A stretch of 8,689 bases of DNA from Gammaproteobacteria bacterium (GTDB lineage Bacteria; Pseudomonadota; Gammaproteobacteria; Xanthomonadales; Xanthomonadaceae): positions 1 to 8,689 of the forward strand of contig JAPLSI010000252.1 of NCBI GenBank assembly GCA_026398715.1, read 5' to 3'. A program made the position numbers and the translations under genes. The number at the start of each line of letters is the position of its first letter. Position 1 is the stretch's first letter. Of this stretch, positions 1 through 6,429 are shown piece after piece. The notes below the pieces were generated by a model. The model had not been told where the DNA came from. It worked only from the letters and a program-made list of their open reading frames with translations, and did not search any database.

Positions 1-37
1 TTGTTCCCCGATCAGATGTTTTCGCGCAGCGCTTCAT
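1..37 (-). CDS. Possible 5' end of the gene after envC (runs off left edge)
   Basis: Downstream of envC on the minus strand, an ATG at 37-35 opens a frame that reads MKRCAKTSDRGT and stays open to the window edge. A weak AAGG lies 3 nt before the ATG, which is closer than ideal. In many proteobacteria the gene after gpmI-envC encodes an exported S41 C-terminal processing peptidase or a divergent polysaccharide deacetylase, so a co-directional gene here would fit. The twelve visible residues have no recognisable motif and no obvious signal peptide yet. This is a positional guess; the real start may lie beyond the window. Confidence 0.22.
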   Translation of the reverse strand, partial: MKRCAKTSDRGT

Positions 38-91
38 GGGCCTTACGCGGAAATCTATTCGGACCGGACAGAAACAGGAGCCTCGGCGCCA

Positions 92-1297
92 CTACTTCCC
101 CAACCAACTCCGCGGATCCTGCGGCTGGCCATTGCGGCGCAGCTCGAAATACAACGCCGACCTTCCCTGCCCGCCGGAACTGCCGACGGTTGAAATCGCC
201 TCGCCTGCCTGCACCGAATCGCCGGCGTTTTTCAGCAGCGCGTCGTTGAACGCATACAAGGTCATGTAACCGTTGCCGTGGTCGAGGATGATCAGCAGGC
301 CGTAACCCTTCAACCAGTCGGCGTACGCGACGCGGCCGGCGGACACGGCGTGCACTTCGGCGCCGGGGTTGCCTGCGATCAGCCAACCCTGGCTCTTGTG
401 GCCGTCGGGCATCACGCCGCCAAAACCGGCCAGCATGCTGCCGGCCAGCGGCAACTTCAGCGGACCGGTGGGAATCATCGCGCTGCCGGTGCCGGATGGT
501 TTGAGCGCGGGCCTTGTCGCGCCGCCGGGCTTCGATGGCTTCACCACCGGCTTGGGCATCTGCGCCATCAGCTTGCGCAAGCGCTCCAGCAACACCACCG
601 TGGATTTTTCATCGCGGCCCAGCGCGGTGATGCGCGCCTTGCGGTCGCGGAACTTGCTGTCCAGCGAGCTGACCACCTTGCCGCGCTCGCGACGTTGTTC
701 GGCCAGCGTGGCCAATTCCGATTTCTGCTTGTCGCGCGCGGCGACCAGCTCCGCCTGCTTCGCTTCGATCTGCTCGCCCACTTGCGCCAGTGATTGCAGT
801 TCCGCCGAGATGCCGGTGATGCGCTGCTGGCGATCCCGCTGGAAATAACGGTGGTAGGCCAGCACCCGCGCCAGGTCGCTCATGCGGTCCTGTTCGAGCA
901 GCAGCTTCAATTGTTCGTGCCGGCCCAGCGCATAGGCCGAACGGATCAGCGTCGCCAATTCCGCGCGCTGGCGCGACAGGCTGCTTTCCAGGGCGAGGCG
1001 TTTTTCGCGCAGGTCATCAAGCGCCTTCTGCTGCCCGGCAATCTGTGCTTCCAGGGTGTGCAGCGAACGTTGCGTGCCCGACACCTTGCCGTCCACTTCG
1101 CGCAGGGCCTGGCTGGCGGCGCTGCGCTCGGCCTCGATCTTCTTTTGTTCCTCGGCCAGCGCCTTGATGCGGGCGCGCGTCTGCTGCAGCTGCTTCTGCG
1201 CAGCCGCGGCTTTTTGCGCGCGCTGCGCATTGGTTTCAGCGAAGGCCTGCGGACTGGCGAAGCAGAAAAGCAGGCAAGCCAGCAGGATCAGTCGCAC
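92..1297 (-). CDS. envC: EnvC-like murein hydrolase activator (coiled coil + degenerate LytM/M23 domain)
   Basis: A 401-residue periplasmic protein. EnvC in E. coli activates the amidases AmiA and AmiB at the division septum rather than cutting peptidoglycan itself. Residues 1-20 form a signal peptide (hydrophobic LILLACLLFCF, then a likely cut after AFA). Residues about 22-245 are rich in K, E, Q, R and A with heptad-like spacing, i.e. the long coiled coil. A Pro/Lys/Gly-rich linker spans about 248-280, and the LytM fold spans about 281-400. All zinc positions expected of an active M23 enzyme look replaced: Ser302 for the first His, Leu306 for Asp in the HxGxD-like segment, and Ala381/Tyr383 for the HxH motif (ALYFEL). 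The usual YAH is YAF (Phe350). This loss fits EnvC rather than an endopeptidase. The start is GTG, directly after the gpmI TGA, with GGAG 9 nt upstream inside gpmI, so translation is probably coupled. The stop is TAG at 94-92. An inactive M23-family regulator of another amidase is the main alternative. Confidence 0.9.
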   Translation of the reverse strand: MRLILLACLLFCFASPQAFAETNAQRAQKAAAAQKQLQQTRARIKALAEEQKKIEAERSAASQALREVDGKVSGTQRSLHTLEAQIAGQQKALDDLREKRLALESSLSRQRAELATLIRSAYALGRHEQLKLLLEQDRMSDLARVLAYHRYFQRDRQQRITGISAELQSLAQVGEQIEAKQAELVAARDKQKSELATLAEQRRERGKVVSSLDSKFRDRKARITALGRDEKSTVVLLERLRKLMAQMPKPVVKPSKPGGATRPALKPSGTGSAMIPTGPLKLPLAGSMLAGFGGVMPDGHKSQGWLIAGNPGAEVHAVSAGRVAYADWLKGYGLLIILDHGNGYMTLYAFNDALLKNAGDSVQAGEAISTVGSSGGQGRSALYFELRRNGQPQDPRSWLGK

Positions 1298-2827
1298 TCA
1301 GCCCAGCTCCACCAGCGTGCGGCCGGTCATGTCCGCCGGCACGGGCAAGCCGAGCAGCGACAGCATCGTCGGCGCGATATCGCGCAGCGCGCCACCATCA
1401 CGAAGGATTGCCTTGCGGCCCACATACACCAGCGGCACCGGGCCGATGGTATGCGCGGTATGCGGCTCGCCGGTGATCGGGTCGCGCATCAGTTCCAGGT
1501 TGCCGTGGTCGGCGGTGACGATCATCTCGCCGCCCACGGTCGCAAGCGCAGCGCGGATCTCGCCCAGCGCCACGTCCACCGCTTCCGCCGCCTGGATGGC
1601 CGCCGGCAGCGAACCGGTGTGTCCGACCATGTCGGGGTTGGCGATGTTGCAGACGATCACGTCGTGGCGCCGCGCGCGGATGTCCTCGCACAGGCGCGCC
1701 GTCAGTTCGGGGCAGCTCATCTGCGGTTGCAGGTCGTACGTCGCGACTTTAGGCGACGGCACCAGCAGGCGGTCTTCACCCGGCTCGGGCGTTTCGCGGC
1801 CGCCGCTGAGGAAGAAGGTCACGTGCGCGTACTTTTCGGTTTCCGCGATGCGCAGTTGGGTCAGGCCGTTGGCCGACAGAACTTCCGACAGCGTGTTGTG
1901 CAATTCATCCGAACCGAAAGCCACCGGCGCCGGCAGGTTCGCGTCGTACTGGCTGAGGCAGACGAAGCGCGACAGCTTCAAGGCGCGCGGCAAGACAAAC
2001 CCATTGAAACCCGTCTGCACGAAACAAGCCGTCAGTTCACGCGCGCGGTCGGCGCGGAAATTCATGAAGACCACCGCGTCGCCATCGGCGAAGGCGGCGC
2101 CGTCGCCAATCACCGTCGGCTTGACGAACTCGTCGTTCTCGCCGCGCGCATAGGACGCGTAGAGCGCAGCGATGGGGTCACTGGCGTACTGGTCGGCGCT
2201 GGCGTCGGTGATGGCGCGGTAGGCGAGCTCCACGCGGTCCCAGCGCTGGTAGCGGTCCATGGCGTAGTAGCGGCCAGTGATGGAGGCGATGCGCGCGTTG
2301 CCGGCGCTTGCACAAACTTTCTCCAGCGCACGCAGCGAACCTTCCGCCGATCGCGGCGGCGTATCGCGGCCGTCCAGGAAGGCGTGCACTGCAACGCGTG
2401 GCACGCTCTGCGCGGCGGCCAGGCCGATCATGGCGAAGATGTGCAACTCATGGCTGTGCACGCCGCCCGGCGACAGCAGGCCGAACAGGTGCAGGGTTGC
2501 GTTGTTGTCGCGCGCGGCGGCGCAGGCGGCCAGCAGCTCGGGGTTGGACTGGAAGCTGCCGTCCTCGATGGCCGCGTCGATGCGAGTCAGGTCCTGGTAG
2601 ACGATGCGGCCGGCGCCGATGTTCATGTGGCCGACCTCGGAATTACCCATCTGGCCGTCCGGCAGGCCGACGAAGCGGCCCTCGGTATGGACGAGCGTAT
2701 GCGGGAAGTCCGCCAAAAGCCGACGCCAATGCGGCAGTTCGGCCAGGGCAATGGCGTTGTCCTCGCGCTCGATGCGGTGCCCCCAGCCGTCCAATATCAA
2801 CAGCAACAAGGGCTTGGGGCGGGTCAT
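1298..2827 (-). CDS. gpmI: 2,3-bisphosphoglycerate-independent phosphoglycerate mutase
   Basis: A 509-residue cytoplasmic enzyme that interconverts 3-phosphoglycerate and 2-phosphoglycerate in glycolysis and gluconeogenesis using two Mn ions and a phosphoserine intermediate. The length is typical of the family. The alkaline-phosphatase-superfamily metal motif appears at the N-terminus (ILDGWG, Asp13). The nucleophile loop QMGNSEVGHMNIGAGR places the phosphorylated serine at Ser63. The substrate-binding HAFLDGRDTPPRS segment follows, and the C-terminal metal-binding TADHGN motif is present, followed by the usual HT-rich segment (EPHTAHT). The ATG start at 2827 is fixed by an AGGAG Shine-Dalgarno 6 nt upstream (complement of 2834-2838). 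It is the first gene of a minus-strand operon with envC, with no gap, an order also known from E. coli (gpmM-envC). The long plus-strand open frame opposite it is a high-GC shadow. Confidence 0.97.
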   Translation of the reverse strand: MTRPKPLLLLILDGWGHRIEREDNAIALAELPHWRRLLADFPHTLVHTEGRFVGLPDGQMGNSEVGHMNIGAGRIVYQDLTRIDAAIEDGSFQSNPELLAACAAARDNNATLHLFGLLSPGGVHSHELHIFAMIGLAAAQSVPRVAVHAFLDGRDTPPRSAEGSLRALEKVCASAGNARIASITGRYYAMDRYQRWDRVELAYRAITDASADQYASDPIAALYASYARGENDEFVKPTVIGDGAAFADGDAVVFMNFRADRARELTACFVQTGFNGFVLPRALKLSRFVCLSQYDANLPAPVAFGSDELHNTLSEVLSANGLTQLRIAETEKYAHVTFFLSGGRETPEPGEDRLLVPSPKVATYDLQPQMSCPELTARLCEDIRARRHDVIVCNIANPDMVGHTGSLPAAIQAAEAVDVALGEIRAALATVGGEMIVTADHGNLELMRDPITGEPHTAHTIGPVPLVYVGRKAILRDGGALRDIAPTMLSLLGLPVPADMTGRTLVELG

Positions 2828-2856
2828 CGGTCACTCCTGACGTTCGGCACGGGCGA

Positions 2857-2862
2857 ATTGTA
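2857..2862 (-). promoter_or_regulatory. Probable -10 element of the gpmI-envC promoter
   Basis: On the minus strand this reads TACAAT, one base from TATAAT, preceded by TGGT to give TGGTTACAAT. It lies about 30 nt upstream of the gpmI ATG, so transcription would start near 2850 and leave a short leader holding the AGGAG ribosome site. I do not see a good -35 hexamer at 16-18 nt spacing, so the nearby TG may partly compensate. The same TGNTTACAAT string precedes the M28 peptidase gene, which supports both. Confidence 0.45.
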
Positions 2863-2952
2863 ACCATCCGGCTTCCAATGGGCTCTAAACCATTTGCCGG
2901 CCCCACGCATCACAGCGTCGAACACCAGAGCAAACCCCTTCGGAGAACCACC

Positions 2953-3633
2953 ATGCGTCGCACCTTGCTTGCCCTTGCCGTCACCTTGTCCCTGTCGATT
3001 TCCGCCGTGCAGGCCCACGATACCGACCAGAAAGGCGGCAGCGTCAGCCGCGTCAACGGCGGCATCACCGCCGAGGCCGGACACAGCTACGGCGACCTCG
3101 ATACCGTCAACGGCGGCATCTCGGTGCGCAAGGGCGCCACCGCCGGGGACGTGGAAACCGTCAATGGCGGCATCACCCTGGACGACGACGCCTCGGTGTC
3201 GAGCGTATCGGCCGTCAATGGCGGTATCCGCGCCGGCGAACGCGTGAAGGTCGCCCGCGGCGTCGAAACCGTGAACGGCGGCATCCGCTTCGACTTCAAT
3301 TCCACGGTCGGCGGCGACATCAGCACCGTCAACGGCGGCATCACCATCAAGCAGACGACGGTCGACGGAAAGCTCAGCACCGTCAGCGGCGACATCACGG
3401 TCGGTGCGAAATCAGTCGTGGAAGACGGCATCCTGATCGAAAAGCCACATGGCATCAGCTGGGGCAAGCCGCGCGTACCGCGCATCGTGATCGGCCCCAA
3501 CGCCACCGTGAAGGGCGAGCTGCGCTTCGAGCGCGAGGTGGAGCTGTTCGTGCATACGACCGCGAAGATCGGCCCGGTCAGCGGCGCCACGGCCCGCCCG
3601 TACACCGACAGCCTGCCGCCAAAAGCTGACTGA
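2953..3633 (+). CDS. Exported VNGGI-repeat protein, probable beta-solenoid, function unknown
   Basis: A 226-residue protein that I cannot assign to a characterised function. Residues 1-21 are a clear signal peptide (RR, hydrophobic core LLALAVTLSLSIS, cut after VQA), so it is exported to the periplasm or surface. The mature part carries six exact VNGGI motifs starting at residues 34, 52, 70, 88, 107 and 126, and a seventh degenerate one, VSGDI, at 144. The spacing is 18 or 19 residues, which suggests stacked beta-solenoid coils. After residue 175 the repeat fades into IGPNATVKGELRFER, reminiscent of bactofilin-like or DUF4097-like solenoid segments, ending at LPPKAD. The start is the ATG at 2953 with GGAGA 6 nt upstream; the open frame extends far upstream opposite gpmI but lacks a signal peptide there. 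It is divergent from gpmI and ends before a hairpin. There is no cysteine or catalytic motif, so a structural or binding role is more likely than an enzyme. Confidence 0.85.
   Translation: MRRTLLALAVTLSLSISAVQAHDTDQKGGSVSRVNGGITAEAGHSYGDLDTVNGGISVRKGATAGDVETVNGGITLDDDASVSSVSAVNGGIRAGERVKVARGVETVNGGIRFDFNSTVGGDISTVNGGITIKQTTVDGKLSTVSGDITVGAKSVVEDGILIEKPHGISWGKPRVPRIVIGPNATVKGELRFEREVELFVHTTAKIGPVSGATARPYTDSLPPKAD
3052..3396 (+). repeat. Seven in-frame coding repeats (VNGGI motif, 18-19 codon period)
   Basis: The nucleotide core GTCAAYGGCGGCATC recurs with few changes at about 3052, 3106, 3160, 3214, 3271, 3328 and, degenerate as GTCAGCGGCGACATC, at 3382. Intervals are 54 or 57 nt, so every unit stays in frame. 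Sequence between the cores is much less conserved, which points to protein-level constraint on the core rather than a very recent expansion. Confidence 0.85.
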
Positions 3634-3646
3634 ACACACGTTTCCG

Positions 3647-3673
3647 GGCAGCCGGCCTGATCGGCCGGTTGCC
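3647..3673 (+). terminator. Strong GC-rich hairpin after the VNGGI-repeat gene
   Basis: GGCAGCCGGCC (3647-3657) pairs with GGCCGGTTGCC (3663-3673) across a 5-nt loop, giving 11 pairs including one G-T. It begins 13 nt after the stop codon of the upstream gene and ends just before the probable promoter of the M28 peptidase. No T-tract follows, so it is at best a weak intrinsic terminator. It could instead protect the 3' end of the upstream mRNA. Confidence 0.5.
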
Positions 3674-3679
3674 TGTGCT

Positions 3680-3685
3680 TACAAT
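3680..3685 (+). promoter_or_regulatory. Probable -10 element for the M28 peptidase gene
   Basis: TACAAT preceded by TGCT, giving TGCTTACAAT, ends 24 nt upstream of the ATG. Transcription would begin near 3692, leaving a leader of about 18 nt that contains the AGGAG ribosome site (3699-3703). No convincing -35 hexamer is visible; the region where it would lie overlaps the upstream hairpin. It matches the element upstream of gpmI. Confidence 0.42.
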
Positions 3686-3709
3686 GCGGGCCTGACCCAG
3701 GAGACCCGC

Positions 3710-5416
3710 ATGACCCCGATCCGCCGCCTGCTTCGCCCCCTGCCCCTGGTGCTGCTGCTGGCCGGTTGCCAGCACGACCGCCTGCAAGAGACCGAAGCCT
3801 CGCTGCTTGCCGCCAACGAACAGGCCGGCCATGCCTTCGGACCGGAAATTTCGGCGGAAGATTTTTCGGCGCACATCAAGGTGATCGCCTCCGATGAATT
3901 CGGTGGTCGCCAGCCGGGCAGCGACGGCGAAACCAAGACCACCGAATACCTGCGCGAACAACTCCAGCGCCTCGGCCTGGAACCGGGCAACGGCAACAGC
4001 TACTTCCAGACCGTGCCGATGGTGGAAACGCGCGCCGACACCGCCACCAGCAAGATGACCATCAAGCTCGGCGACCAGTCGATGCCCCTGTCGTTTGGCG
4101 ATCAGATGGTGCTGGGCACGCGCAGCGGCCAGGCGGAAGTGAAGGTCGGCGACAGCCCCCTGGTGTTCGTCGGCTACGGCGTGAACGCGCCGGAAGCGGG
4201 CTGGAACGATTACGCCGGCGTGGACGTGAAGGGCAAGACGGTCGTGATGCTGATCAACGACCCCGGCTTCCACAACAACGACGCGACCCTCTTCCAGGGC
4301 CGGCGCATGACCTACTACGGTCGCTGGACCTACAAGTTCGAAGAAGCGGCGCGACAGGGCGCGGCGGCGGCCATCATCATCCACGACACCCCCGGCGCGG
4401 CCTACGGCTGGGACGTGGTGAAGAACAGCTGGAGTGGTTCGCAGTTCGACCTGCCTGCCGCGGAAGAGCCCGGCCCGCGCCTGTCCCTGCAGGGCTGGAT
4501 GACCGGCGAGGTCGCTTCGAAACTTTTTTCGCAGGTCGGGCTGGACGTGACGGCGCTGCGTGACGCTGCTGGCAAGCGCGGATTCAAGGCGGTTGCGCTG
4601 GGCAACGCACGCCTCGACGCCGAATTGCACAGCACCATCTCGCAATCGCAATCGCGCAACGTGGTCGCGCGGCTGCGCGGCAGCAAGTATCCCGACGAGG
4701 CCATCGTCTATACGGCGCACTGGGACCACCTGGGCACGCATTCCAACGAGCCCGACGACAACATCTACAACGGCGCCATCGACAACGCGACCGGCGTCGC
4801 CGGCGTGCTGGAGATCGCCGAACAATTCACCGTGCAGGAACCCAGGCCCGAACGCAGCGTGGTCTTCCTGTTCGTGACACTGGAAGAATCGGGCCTGCTC
4901 GGCTCGGCCTATTACGCCGCGCATCCGGTGGTGCCGTTGGCAAAGACGGTGGCGGTGATCAACATCGACGCGATGCCCGTGGTCGGCCTGACCCGCGACC
5001 TGGTGGTGGTGGGCCTGGGCAATTCGGAACTGGAAGACGTATTGCGCCCGATCACCGACCTGCAGAAGCGCGTGCTCACCGAAGAAAGCGCGCCCGAGAA
5101 GGGCCAGTTCTTCCGTTCGGACCATTTCAGCTTCGCCAAGGCCGGCGTGCCCGCGCTGTACGCGAAGGGCGGCGTGGACCACATCGAGAAGGGCCGCGAA
5201 TACGGCCTCGCCGTTACCGACGATTACACCGCCAAGCGTTACCACAAGCCGGCCGACAACTTCGATCCCGAATGGGACCTGCGCGGCATCGTGCAGGACC
5301 TGAACGCGCTGTACGGGGTCGGCAAGGTGCTGTCCACCAATCGCGGCTGGCCGAACTATCGCGAAGGCAATGCCTTCAAGGCGGTTCGTGACGCGTCGCG
5401 GGCCAAGGCAGAGTAA
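3710..5416 (+). CDS. M28-family metallopeptidase lipoprotein (PA-domain aminopeptidase-like)
   Basis: A 568-residue exported zinc peptidase. The N-terminus has basic residues, a hydrophobic stretch and a lipobox LLAGC with Cys20, so it should be lipidated and membrane-anchored. Gln at +2 suggests transport to the outer membrane. Residues about 130-260 match the inserted PA-type domain of this family (VFVGYGVNAPE, GKTVVMLINDPG, GAAAAIIIHD). The M28 catalytic set is intact: His337 and Asp339 in AHWDHLG, bridging Asp358 in GAIDNATG, Glu392/Glu393 in LEESGLLGS, Asp420 in INID, and His472 in RSDHFSFAKAGVPAL. A conserved YHKPADNFD segment follows at 511-519. The family removes N-terminal amino acids from peptides; the exact preference cannot be read here. 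The ATG is supported by AGGAG 6 nt upstream. A disrupted two-TM protein gene starts 5 nt after the TAA, so the two are probably co-transcribed. Confidence 0.93.
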   Translation: MTPIRRLLRPLPLVLLLAGCQHDRLQETEASLLAANEQAGHAFGPEISAEDFSAHIKVIASDEFGGRQPGSDGETKTTEYLREQLQRLGLEPGNGNSYFQTVPMVETRADTATSKMTIKLGDQSMPLSFGDQMVLGTRSGQAEVKVGDSPLVFVGYGVNAPEAGWNDYAGVDVKGKTVVMLINDPGFHNNDATLFQGRRMTYYGRWTYKFEEAARQGAAAAIIIHDTPGAAYGWDVVKNSWSGSQFDLPAAEEPGPRLSLQGWMTGEVASKLFSQVGLDVTALRDAAGKRGFKAVALGNARLDAELHSTISQSQSRNVVARLRGSKYPDEAIVYTAHWDHLGTHSNEPDDNIYNGAIDNATGVAGVLEIAEQFTVQEPRPERSVVFLFVTLEESGLLGSAYYAAHPVVPLAKTVAVINIDAMPVVGLTRDLVVVGLGNSELEDVLRPITDLQKRVLTEESAPEKGQFFRSDHFSFAKAGVPALYAKGGVDHIEKGREYGLAVTDDYTAKRYHKPADNFDPEWDLRGIVQDLNALYGVGKVLSTNRGWPNYREGNAFKAVRDASRAKAE

Positions 5417-5421
5417 GTCTC

Positions 5422-6429
5422 GTGATCGTTCCGCAATTCTGGGCCGAAGCCCAATTACAGAAACGTGAGAAGGGCAAGCAGGTCACCGTCCGCCGCTTCG
5501 GCTGGTCGGACGTAAGCCTTGAAGACGCCCGGGCGAACGCGCAGGCGCGCGTGGAGGAGGCCTTCGCGCGCGTACTGGCCGGCGAGAAATTGCCGCGGCG
5601 CGACCCGAAGGTTCCGTACAACGGCGCGGTCGGCCTGCCCATCCGCGAAGAGATCGTCAGCCGCCACGGCGACATCATCATCACGCGCAATTCGTATGGC
5701 GCGCGTTGCCTCAATACGCCGAACGTATTTTTCGCGGATATCGATTTTTACGAAGGCCCGGCGCTCCGTTTCACACTGGGTGTCTTCGCAGTCCTGTTGG
5801 CCCTGGCCATTGTTGCGGGCGTCCTCGTCCAGTCACGCGCGCTTGGCATCGGCCTGGGCTTGGCGGCACTGATCGGGGCGAGCACGGCGTCGGCGGCGCT
5901 GCATCGTTTGCGCGAATCGATCTGGGGCGGGCCGGAAAAAATCGCAGGCGAGCACGGTGTCGGCGGCGCTGCATCGTTTGCGCGAATCGATCTGGGGCGG
6001 GCCGGAAAAAATCGCACGCGACCGCATTGCCCAATTCCTCGCATCGCATCCGGACTGGAACTTCCGCCTGTATCGCACGCCCGCCGGAATGCGCGTGATG
6101 GCGACGCACCGGACCTTCGATCCCAACGATCCGTCGGTCGCCGAATGCTTCGACGCCCTGTACGCCGACCCTCTCTTCGCCTTGATGTGCCGCAACCAGC
6201 AATGCTTCCGCGCGCGCATCAGCGCCAAGCCCTGGCGCATCGGCATCTCGGGCCACATGCGGCCGCGCCCCGGCGTCTGGCCGGTAGCGCCCGACCGCAT
6301 TGCCCAACGCAGCCTGTGGATCGCCGAATACGAACTGGCCGCCAGCGTCTATGCCGCCTGCGAATTCATCGAAAGCGTCGGCAGCGGCACGATCCATCCG
6401 GATGTGCGGCCGGTCCTGGAACTGCATGA
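5422..6429 (+). CDS. N-terminal frame of the disrupted two-TM protein, as the sequence stands
   Basis: Read literally, the GTG start gives 335 residues. The first 175 are the genuine N-terminal domain plus both membrane helices. The last 160 or so come from the second duplication copy and the wrong frame beyond it, are rich in R, A and P, and are not expected to fold. It ends at TGA 6427-6429. If the duplication is real, this truncated membrane protein with an aberrant tail is what ribosomes starting at 5422 would make. Confidence 0.45.
   Translation: MIVPQFWAEAQLQKREKGKQVTVRRFGWSDVSLEDARANAQARVEEAFARVLAGEKLPRRDPKVPYNGAVGLPIREEIVSRHGDIIITRNSYGARCLNTPNVFFADIDFYEGPALRFTLGVFAVLLALAIVAGVLVQSRALGIGLGLAALIGASTASAALHRLRESIWGGPEKIAGEHGVGGAASFARIDLGRAGKNRTRPHCPIPRIASGLELPPVSHARRNARDGDAPDLRSQRSVGRRMLRRPVRRPSLRLDVPQPAMLPRAHQRQALAHRHLGPHAAAPRRLAGSARPHCPTQPVDRRIRTGRQRLCRLRIHRKRRQRHDPSGCAAGPGTA
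5877..6016 (+). repeat. 70-bp tandem direct duplication (two copies, one mismatch)
   Basis: Copy 1 is 5877-5946 and copy 2 is 5947-6016. Both begin GGCGAGCACGG and end GGAAAAAATCGCA. They differ only at C5888 versus T5958. The copies are directly adjacent with no spacer. Short imperfect similarity (GCGA) exists between the start of each unit and the sequence just after copy 2, consistent with replication slippage. The extra 70 nt shift the reading frame by one. Confidence 0.97.

Noticed and set aside
794..2863. A 689-codon open frame on the plus strand opposite envC and gpmI
   Set aside because: It lies entirely antisense to two confidently identified genes, its translation is rich in R, H, Q, A and G without domain motifs, and such shadows are normal in high-GC DNA.
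2308..2952. Longer upstream start for the VNGGI-repeat protein
   Set aside because: The extension overlaps gpmI in antisense, is Arg/Pro-rich, and would bury the signal peptide that begins at the ATG at 2953 with its own GGAGA site.
3052..3396. Regularly spaced repeats considered as a CRISPR array
   Set aside because: The repeats are short, in frame, 54-57 nt apart and encode a conserved VNGGI motif behind a signal peptide; this is a protein repeat.
3578..5245. A 555-codon open frame on the minus strand opposite the M28 peptidase
   Set aside because: It is antisense to an intact enzyme gene, with low-complexity composition and no recognisable motif.
5706..6098. Third-frame open stretch spanning the 70-bp duplication
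   Set aside because: It starts inside the coding region of the two-TM protein, has Arg/Gly/Ala-rich composition and no ribosome site, so it is a shadow frame.
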